From assembly GCA_934466475.1 (NCBI GenBank), contig CAKSLI010000005.1, forward strand, positions 107,382 through 171,381: DNA of 64,000 bases. Reading direction: 5' to 3'. The position numbers and the translations under genes are program-made. This DNA comes from an uncultured Oscillospiraceae bacterium (GTDB lineage Bacteria; Bacillota; Clostridia; Oscillospirales; Ruminococcaceae). The notes beneath the pieces were generated by a model. It was not told where the DNA came from. It saw only the letters and a list, made by a program, of their open reading frames with translations, and did no database searches. Shown in pieces: positions 58,041 to 64,000 of this stretch (its first letter is position 1; the number at the start of each line of letters is the position of its first letter).

Positions 58041-61000
58041 CGTGATTCTCCTCTGCGCCGCTGTCAGCCGGAGCCTCGCTTTCGCCGCTCTCCTCCGAGG
58101 AAGCCTCTCCGGACGTGCGTTTTTCCTGGCTGGCGCGCATCGCGCGGACGCTCTCCAGCAGATTGCTTATATCCTCCTTGGAGTACTTTCGTCCAGCCGC
58201 TTCTTCTTTCTTCTTCTGGAGCTCATTTTCCTGCTCGCTGCGGATAAGCGCTGCAAGCACCTTTGCCGCGTCCGCAGTCTCGCGGTCCTTTTCCTGCTGG
58301 GCAGGAGTGGGCGCGGGCTCGGCGGCTACCGGTACATAGTCGTTGTCTATCTCAACGTTCCTGTCGGCACGGCGGTTTATGGTGTTGAGCGCCGCTCCCG
58401 TTCCGAGGAGCACCCAGAACACCGGAGCCACATGAACAACGGAGTCGTTGAACATTCCCGCCGCAAGATAGCCGACAATGCCCAGCATTACCGCCGCGCC
58501 CATTATCTGCTCTGCGCGGTACTCCCTGCGCAGGGCGTAAAGCCGGAAGCAGTCCACCAGATAGAACACGCATATCACAATGAACGCCAGCAGGGCGATA
58601 AGTCCATTGCCGTAAAAGATCTGGAGATAGAGGTTATGCGGCTTGTCCACGGTAACGTAGAAGCCCTGGTTGAACTGTTCGTAGGAATAGTACTTTGCAA
58701 GCACATCGTTCTGCGGGAACACGTATGTGAACGTATCCGCGCCGTAGCCGGTCAGCAGGCAGTCCTTCAGCAGCGGGAACGTCCTTGACCAGATGTAGCC
58801 TCTTGAGGAACCGAGCTTTTCCTTGCCCTCAAAGCCGATGTGGTCTGCATTTACCGGGTCGAATCTCTCAATAGTGCGGTAGTGGATCATTGTAATGCGC
58901 TTTTCGTTCTCCAGCATGAAAAACAGGTTGTTGCGGGAGTCCTCGTTGAAGTAAAGGCTGATCGTATCGCGTATATAGGAGCCCTCAAGGGAGTTCATCA
59001 GCCTGATGTTGAGCCCGTCAAAGCGTCCGGGGAATTTTACGGTTTCGCCGTATTCGATCTCTTCCATGTCGGAATTCGTGAATACCAGGCGCTTGTAATC
59101 GGTATCGTACTCCATGTAAAGATTTGCCGAGCCGTCGGAGATCTCAGCGATACCGAGATTTCCTATCCTGATATAGGTGCCGTCCTCGCCGTCGGTCACG
59201 AAGTCCGTGAATTCATTCAGGGAGAGCGCGCCGTCCTCGCCGATAAGGAGCATTGCATGCGACTGTCCCATCGAAACATCAACGTAGTTCTCGGAATAAT
59301 GCGCCGTGATGTTCAGGTCGCCGAAACCGGTCACGGCAAGGACTATGGATGATTCAGCGGGCACGACAGCCCCGGAACTGTCTGTAAAGGCGTAGTTCTT
59401 GGACGCGCTGTCGTATGCCATTGTCAGGGTGTCGTCCTGCCCTGTCAGCAGGAGCGTGTTGTCTCCGGGGGTCTTTATCTCACGCAGCGGGAGCTTGGAA
59501 TAAAGGTCCTCATCGGCGGAGTCCGCAGGCAGGAACAGTCCCACAGCGTCCTGCACCAGGGACGGAATACGCGCAAACAGCTTGTTGCCGAGGGCGAAAT
59601 TCGCGCCGACCACCAGCACCACCACAGCGGCAAGCACGGAAACGGAGAGCTTCCAGTGCTTCCCTATCTGGCGTGCGAAAACTATGATGCCAACGATAAG
59701 AGCCGCCGCGAGCGCCACGATACCGCTTCGTACATTGCTTCCCACCAGCATGAGCACAGCCGCCAGGTCGAATACGATATAAAGTATGCGCCAGAGCTTC
59801 TCCTTTGAATATATCGCCATGACCGTGAACAGCGGGATGATAAGTCCCATGAAGCTGCCGACATAGTTCGGGTTGTACAGCGCGCCGTAAGCCTGCGGAT
59901 TTGTTATAGTTACACCAAGATCGGAGCCTGCAAGCGCACGGTCCCTTATCAGGTTCACGAACCAGTCGTAGCTGAGCAGGTTGTGCCCTGCGAGCTGGAA
60001 CGCGCCCATTACGGCGTTCACGCCCACCGCCACAAACAGCGCAACGGAAAGCGGCTTGAAATTCCCGGAGGTGCGGAATGCGAACATCGAAAACAGGAAC
60101 ATCACGATATAGCAGGAGAGCGTCCAGAAGCCCTCGGCGCGGTCGTACTCGCCGAAGAATGCGACGTTCGTGAAGTCAGATCCAAGCGCGGAAGCCAGCG
60201 CGAACGCCACGAACACAACGGCGCTGCCGACATACACCAGCGCCCGCTTCTCGATCCGCCGGAACAGCGATATGCAGCATAGCAGAGCCATTCCGAGCAT
60301 GATCAGTGCGATGACCATTATTGCAACGCCCTTGCCCTGAGAATATGAATCTATGAGCTGGTACTGCGTCACGCCGTCTTCAGTAAGCTGGTTGCCGCCA
60401 AAATACTGATATGTAAGCTCAGATGAGGTCAGCACCTGCGAAACGTGCATGATAATGGGTATCAGTCCCACCGCCACGACTGACGGCAGGAACATCAGCA
60501 GCGCCATCAGGTCTATTTTTGCTTTTTTGTCGTTCATGTGTGATTTCTCCGGTCTGTATTTTTTCTTTCTGCCGCCGGCGCCGCCGGACAGCTTTTCCGA
60601 GTTCATGAATCCGCTCAGCGCGGTCCTTAAAAGTATCGAGATATCAAGGAAGAAGCTCCAGTTCTCTATGTACTGCACATCGAACTCTATCCGCTTCTCT
60701 ATCGAGGTATCGCCGCGGTAGCCGTTTATCTGCGCCAGTCCCGTTATTCCGGGCTTTACCTGGTGCTTTATCATGTACATGGGGATCTTGTCCTTGAAGT
60801 CGTTGACGTAAAACGGTATTTCCGGGCGCGGACCCACAAGGCTCATTTCGCCCTTCAGCACGTTCACAAGCTGCGGGAGCTCGTCTATCGAGAACTTCCG
60901 GATAAACGCCCCGAATTTCGTGCGGCGCGGGTCGGTGTCCCTTGACCAGGCGGTGTCGCTCTCGGCGCTGTCCCGCATGGATTTCAGCTTGTACATGGTG

Positions 61001-61959
61001 AACACCTTTTTGTTGAGCCCGACGCGCTTCTGCCGGAATATCACCTCTCCGCCCATGGTCAGCTTTATCACGAGCATGCTAACCAGTATCACCGGGGAGG
61101 TGAGTATCAGCAGCACCGCGGAGCCCACGATGTCCAGTGCGCGTTTGAGTATCGCGTTTCCGATGTTGTCCAGCGGTATGCGCCGTATGTTCATCATCGG
61201 GATATTCCCCACGATATCAATGGAGGGCGTTGAGCTCATGTACTTATAGATGACCGGTATCACGGAAATTTTGGTTCCGGTCAGCTCGCACGCCTCCACC
61301 ACTGTGCCGAGCTTGTCGTTGTCATCGGAGTCCAGCGCACAGACCACCTCGTCGTAGCTCCTTGCCTCCAGCACGGAGAGCAGTTCGGACATGCCGCCCA
61401 TTTTTTTTGCCCCGGGGAGTTCCCCGTCTGCGACATAGCCGGCGCACACGAAGCCGAGGTGTTTTTCCTCGGTGATAGTTCGGAGGTAATCCCTTGCGGC
61501 GGCGCCGCTGCCGACTATCAGGACGTATTTCTGGTTGTAGCCGCTCCTGCGGAACGCGCGCAGCAGCTTTCGCATAAAGAAGCGCTTAACGGCAACGAGC
61601 GCGAAATCCAGCCCGAGGAAAATGGCGAGCGCCCAGCGCGAGAAGTCCACGATCTGCACGACATACAGCAGCGCCACCAGCACCAGTCCATCCAGGATGA
61701 ACGCCGCGAACAGCCTGCCGAACTCCCTTGTGAACCTGCGGCTGCGGAACGAGCCGTAAAGCCCCATGCACCCATAGGTCAGCAGCTGCACGGGGATAAA
61801 TATGAGCAGCAGCTTGAAGTAATCTATCAGCGGGTAGTTCCTGTCGAAGTCAAGCAGATGGAACACCAGCAGATACGCCGCTGCGACAGAGACGAACGAA
61901 GCCGCCGCGTCCGTCAGGACATTCAGGCGGTTGAACAGCTTCTGGTTTTCTTTTATCAT
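58027..61959 (-). CDS. Fusion of polyprenyl-phosphate sugar transferase and O-antigen ligase/polymerase
   Basis: 1310 residues. Residues 1-460: WbaP/WcaJ-type initiating sugar transferase with four N-terminal helices, a CoA-binding-like Rossmann domain (YVLIVGSGAAARDYLRTI) and the catalytic domain (KRALDIVGSAVLLILTSPVI, FRQKRVGLN, KFSIDELPQLVNVLKGEM, SLVGPRP). Residues about 475-1180: a polytopic membrane region with a large extracytoplasmic loop and the Wzy/O-antigen-ligase motif (SRGYIWSRTFPLL, DKPHNLYLQIFYGNG). A charged cytoplasmic tail ends it. An in-frame ATG at 60537 with GGAG 9 bases upstream could start the second half separately. A mini-element sits 14 bases before the start. Confidence 0.88.
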   Translation of the reverse strand: MIKENQKLFNRLNVLTDAAASFVSVAAAYLLVFHLLDFDRNYPLIDYFKLLLIFIPVQLLTYGCMGLYGSFRSRRFTREFGRLFAAFILDGLVLVALLYVVQIVDFSRWALAIFLGLDFALVAVKRFFMRKLLRAFRRSGYNQKYVLIVGSGAAARDYLRTITEEKHLGFVCAGYVADGELPGAKKMGGMSELLSVLEARSYDEVVCALDSDDNDKLGTVVEACELTGTKISVIPVIYKYMSSTPSIDIVGNIPMMNIRRIPLDNIGNAILKRALDIVGSAVLLILTSPVILVSMLVIKLTMGGEVIFRQKRVGLNKKVFTMYKLKSMRDSAESDTAWSRDTDPRRTKFGAFIRKFSIDELPQLVNVLKGEMSLVGPRPEIPFYVNDFKDKIPMYMIKHQVKPGITGLAQINGYRGDTSIEKRIEFDVQYIENWSFFLDISILLRTALSGFMNSEKLSGGAGGRKKKYRPEKSHMNDKKAKIDLMALLMFLPSVVAVGLIPIIMHVSQVLTSSELTYQYFGGNQLTEDGVTQYQLIDSYSQGKGVAIMVIALIMLGMALLCCISLFRRIEKRALVYVGSAVVFVAFALASALGSDFTNVAFFGEYDRAEGFWTLSCYIVMFLFSMFAFRTSGNFKPLSVALFVAVGVNAVMGAFQLAGHNLLSYDWFVNLIRDRALAGSDLGVTITNPQAYGALYNPNYVGSFMGLIIPLFTVMAIYSKEKLWRILYIVFDLAAVLMLVGSNVRSGIVALAAALIVGIIVFARQIGKHWKLSVSVLAAVVVLVVGANFALGNKLFARIPSLVQDAVGLFLPADSADEDLYSKLPLREIKTPGDNTLLLTGQDDTLTMAYDSASKNYAFTDSSGAVVPAESSIVLAVTGFGDLNITAHYSENYVDVSMGQSHAMLLIGEDGALSLNEFTDFVTDGEDGTYIRIGNLGIAEISDGSANLYMEYDTDYKRLVFTNSDMEEIEYGETVKFPGRFDGLNIRLMNSLEGSYIRDTISLYFNEDSRNNLFFMLENEKRITMIHYRTIERFDPVNADHIGFEGKEKLGSSRGYIWSRTFPLLKDCLLTGYGADTFTYVFPQNDVLAKYYSYEQFNQGFYVTVDKPHNLYLQIFYGNGLIALLAFIVICVFYLVDCFRLYALRREYRAEQIMGAAVMLGIVGYLAAGMFNDSVVHVAPVFWVLLGTGAALNTINRRADRNVEIDNDYVPVAAEPAPTPAQQEKDRETADAAKVLAALIRSEQENELQKKKEEAAGRKYSKEDISNLLESVRAMRASQEKRTSGEASSEESGESEAPADSGAEENHDDNG

Positions 61960-61973
61960 CAGCAGTACCTTTA

Positions 61974-62219
61974 GGTAACCTCTAAAAGCCTCCTTCACGG
62001 CAGATTTCTATGACTTATATCATCTGCTTCGTTGTCAAACCTTGAAATACATACAGTAAACGCATTATCCGCCTACGGCGGAAAACGCTGCGGTTGATAC
62101 TAATTCCAGAAACACGTTTCGGTTGTGCATATTGTGTGTAATTGGAATTAGTATAACGCCTAGCATCTGATATAAGTCATGTACGAAATCTGCTCGTGTC
62201 CCGGTTTTTAGAGGTTACA
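61974..62219. repeat. Family B mini-element with nested palindrome (copy B2)
   Basis: 246 bp, GGTAACCTCTAAAAGCC to GGTTTTTAGAGGTTACA, flanked by TTTA on both sides. Compared with B1 (162 bp, opposite orientation) it carries about 85 extra bases containing ATACTAATTCCA and its exact inverse TGGAATTAGTAT (about 62096-62155), possibly a nested insertion. It lies in the 5' leader of the fusion gene. Confidence 0.84.
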
Positions 62220-62266
62220 TTTATATAATATCCATAGTTTTACATTCTTTTCAGCATACCTATTTG

Positions 62267-62295
62267 ATTATAGCACATTTCGGCGCACGTTTCAA
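62267..62295 (-). promoter_or_regulatory. Sigma-A promoter for the sugar-transferase/ligase fusion
   Basis: Minus strand TTGAAA (62290-62295), 17-base spacer, TATAAT (62267-62272), upstream of the B2 element, so the element is transcribed. I see nothing further in 62296-62527. Confidence 0.8.
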
Positions 62296-62527
62296 CCGCA
62301 ATCGGCAAAAAAACCTTTATTGGCGGTAATTTTCGTTGTTTTCTTATAAAATATGGCTTTTGGTACTTATTTTTTAGTCACAGGGAAATTGCGGCGGTCA
62401 AGGACTATGACAAAATACGGCACAATCTGTATACATTTCGTATTATTAGTCAGAATATTACGATCTGACATCAGAATTACCAGTAAACGAGCCTTTTCCC
62501 TGCGGACTGAGCGTTCGCAGACAGCAA

Positions 62528-62554
62528 AAAAGGAGAGCCGACTGCTCTCCTTTT
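62528..62554 (-). terminator. Terminator of the (p)ppGpp synthetase gene
   Basis: AAAAGGAGAGC-CGACT-GCTCTCCTTTT, flanked by A- and T-rich runs on both sides. Confidence 0.85.
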
Positions 62555-62601
62555 GATATACCTATGAGTAATTTCACGCCGGTATTACACTTTGCGACAA
62601 A

Positions 62602-63285
62602 TCAGATCTCGTGCAGAGCCTTGTATATATCCTGCATCTGCTGGTCCGTCTTTGCGATTGTTTCGGCGCAGTCCTTCAGCTGAGAGGCGAGGTCTGCGGA
62701 TACAACGCTGTCAGTCTTGTATTTCAGGTCGTGCTCCAGCGTAGCCCAGAAATTCATCGCAATGGTGCGTATCTGCACCTCAACGTGAACCAGCTCCTTC
62801 TTCTCGGAGAGGTACACCGGGGTCTCTATCACGAGATGCAGGCTGCGGTAGCCGTTCGGCTTGGGATTCTGTATGTAGTCCTTGCGCTTGACGAGCTTCA
62901 CGTCGTCCTGGGCGGTCAGCAGATCCGCAACGGTGTAGATGTCGTCAATGTAGTTGCACACGACCCTGACTCCGGCGATGTCGTTTAGCTCCTGCCTTGC
63001 GTTCTCGCAGCTGAAAGGTATTCCCTTGCGGTTGAGCTTCTCAAGAATGCTCTGCGGGGACTTCACGCGGTCCTCCAGGTGATGTATCGGGTTGTGGTCG
63101 TACTTCGTCTTGAACTCGCTGTCGAGTATCTCGAGCTTGGTCTTGACCTCGCGTATCGCGGATTCGTACAGATGCTCCAGTTCCATGAACTGGTAGAGCT
63201 GATCCATTATTTTCTGCTGGGAGTCGGCCGGGATAAGCTGCTGCACCGGCTCCAGCTCGTATGAGCGCTGTTTTTCTTTTGCCAT
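62602..63285 (-). CDS. relQ: Small alarmone synthetase, RelQ type
   Basis: 227 residues, synthetase-only (p)ppGpp enzyme. Motifs: HHLEDRVKSPQSILEKLNRKG, NDIAGVRVVCNYIDDIYTVA (Mg2+-binding Asp), KNPKPNGYRSLHLVI-like G loop (QNPKPNGYRSLHLV) and HVEVQIRTIAMNFWATLEH. There is no hydrolase, TGS or ACT domain, matching SAS1/RelQ in length and order. It transfers pyrophosphate from ATP to GDP/GTP. AAAGGAAG precedes the ATG; a terminator follows at 62528. Confidence 0.93.
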   Translation of the reverse strand: MAKEKQRSYELEPVQQLIPADSQQKIMDQLYQFMELEHLYESAIREVKTKLEILDSEFKTKYDHNPIHHLEDRVKSPQSILEKLNRKGIPFSCENARQELNDIAGVRVVCNYIDDIYTVADLLTAQDDVKLVKRKDYIQNPKPNGYRSLHLVIETPVYLSEKKELVHVEVQIRTIAMNFWATLEHDLKYKTDSVVSADLASQLKDCAETIAKTDQQMQDIYKALHEI

Positions 63286-63379
63286 TTCTGCTTCCTTTCA
63301 CGATTCAAGCGTATTAAGTATATCACACACATGTGAAAAAACCGCCCCGCTTGTGTGAAACTTTTATGAAAAATGCCGG

Positions 63380-64000
63380 TTACTTGCTGGCTTCCTCTTT
63401 CATGCTGTTAAGGAGCGCCTCTATATCGTCCTGGGACATTTTGCCGCCGGAGGGCGCCGTTTCGGGCACTGGAACAGGCTCGGTCTTTTCCGGCTCGGGT
63501 GCGGGCTCCGCGGGAGCGTTAGCCGCGAGGAGCTTCTCTATGTCCTCCTGGGACATTTTCCCGCCGGAAGCTTCCTGCTTTTCCGGCTCGGCAGGCGCGG
63601 ACGCCGGAGCCAGTCTGTCCATGAACGCCTTTTCTATATCCGCATGGGACATCTTTCCGTCAGTGGACTCAGACGATGACCCGGGAGCCAGCCTTTCCAG
63701 GAGCGCCTTTTTGGTGTCGCGGGATTTTCTGGTAGATTTAGCCGGAGTGGGCTTCGCGGGTGCCGGAGCAGGCTCAGGCGCGGGCTCTGCGGGAGCATTC
63801 GCCGCGAGGAGCTTCTCTATATCCTCCTGGGACATCTTTCCGCCGGAGGGCTCGGTCGGTGCCGGAGCGGACTCGGGCGCGGGTTCCGCGGGAGCATTCG
63901 CCGCGAGGAGCTTCTCTATATCATCCTGGGACATCTTTCCGCCGGAGGGCTCGGTCGGTGCCGGAGCGGGCTCGGGCGCGGGCTCTGCGGGAGCGTTCGC
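63380..64000 (-). CDS. Protein of repeated MSQxDIEKLL motifs in Pro/Ala/Glu linkers (5' end outside window)
   Basis: At least 206 residues remain and the frame is open to the window edge; ATG codons inside (such as 63934) are part of the repeats. Five units are visible: MSQDDIEKLL, MSQEDIEKLL, MSHADIEKAF, MSQEDIEKLL, MSQDDIEALL, each preceded by SGGK or similar and separated by APAEPAPEP-type linkers. The motif resembles the N-terminal peptide of FliM/FliY (MSQDEIDALL) that binds CheY-P, so the repeats may be docking peptides. The linkers are low complexity and probably disordered. Function unknown. Confidence 0.8.
   Translation of the reverse strand, partial: ANAPAEPAPEPAPAPTEPSGGKMSQDDIEKLLAANAPAEPAPESAPAPTEPSGGKMSQEDIEKLLAANAPAEPAPEPAPAPAKPTPAKSTRKSRDTKKALLERLAPGSSSESTDGKMSHADIEKAFMDRLAPASAPAEPEKQEASGGKMSQEDIEKLLAANAPAEPAPEPEKTEPVPVPETAPSGGKMSQDDIEALLNSMKEEASK

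Overview
The window looks like a chromosome segment of an anaerobic, fibre-degrading Clostridia of the Oscillospiraceae/Ruminococcus kind. The pointers are a spo0A gene, Rex, a GH130 mannosyl-glucose phosphorylase beside a GH26-like lipoprotein, a PP2C protein, and a GC-rich backbone with near-consensus sigma-A promoters (TTGACA/17/TATAAT). Family-level placement is inference from gene content.

Layout. 1-3035: end of a MalY/PatB-type PLP enzyme, a MerR regulator and a tandem PP2C phosphatase (+). 3375-7568: aconitase, a 50-residue membrane peptide, isocitrate dehydrogenase and rex in one minus-strand operon whose promoter carries a likely Rex operator. 7958-14073: a minus-strand run of GH130, NUDIX, TrkA-like, FtsA-like ATPase and a GH26-like lipoprotein lacking both catalytic glutamates. 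14234-20321: small protein, accessory SecA, MnmE, a second TrkA-like protein and a HAD phosphatase, then a cytidylate-kinase-like protein with its own promoter. 20631-27245: SGNH lipoprotein, tRNA-Gln, O-acetylhomoserine sulfhydrylase behind a Cys-Cys leader peptide, a small membrane protein, a Spo0A with Glu at the phosphoacceptor site, and an AraC regulator divergent from two tandem solute-binding lipoproteins (27588-30897). 30959-38977: an XRE-ABC-ABC exporter operon and a lipoprotein/DUF4230-like operon.

40288-55103 is a 14.8 kb AT-rich integrative mobilizable element in the 3' end of rpsI, bounded by a 16-bp direct repeat. It carries HTH/ImmA regulators, TnpV, a SLOG protein, a broken AlwI-like restriction-modification locus with an HNH endonuclease in the middle, a decayed IS256-family copy, a candidate origin and replication protein, a candidate oriT, a MobV relaxase and a tyrosine integrase with one in-frame stop codon. 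It carries no conjugation machinery. Chromosome resumes with rpsI-rplM, an XRE regulator controlling a BIG2 secreted protein, a PHP phosphatase, a 1310-residue sugar-transferase/O-antigen-ligase fusion, a RelQ-type (p)ppGpp synthetase, and a protein of repeated MSQxDIEKLL motifs that runs off the window.

The strongest unexplained signal is a set of small non-autonomous palindromic elements. Families A and B (seven copies) share CCTCTAAAAACC ends and 4-bp AT-rich target duplications; they sit in 5' UTRs, split one promoter inside its -10 box and destroyed one gene. Family C has TGTCGAAAAAGT ends, and three of its copies are each flanked by 20-28 bp direct repeats that are themselves hairpins, two of them clearly terminators.
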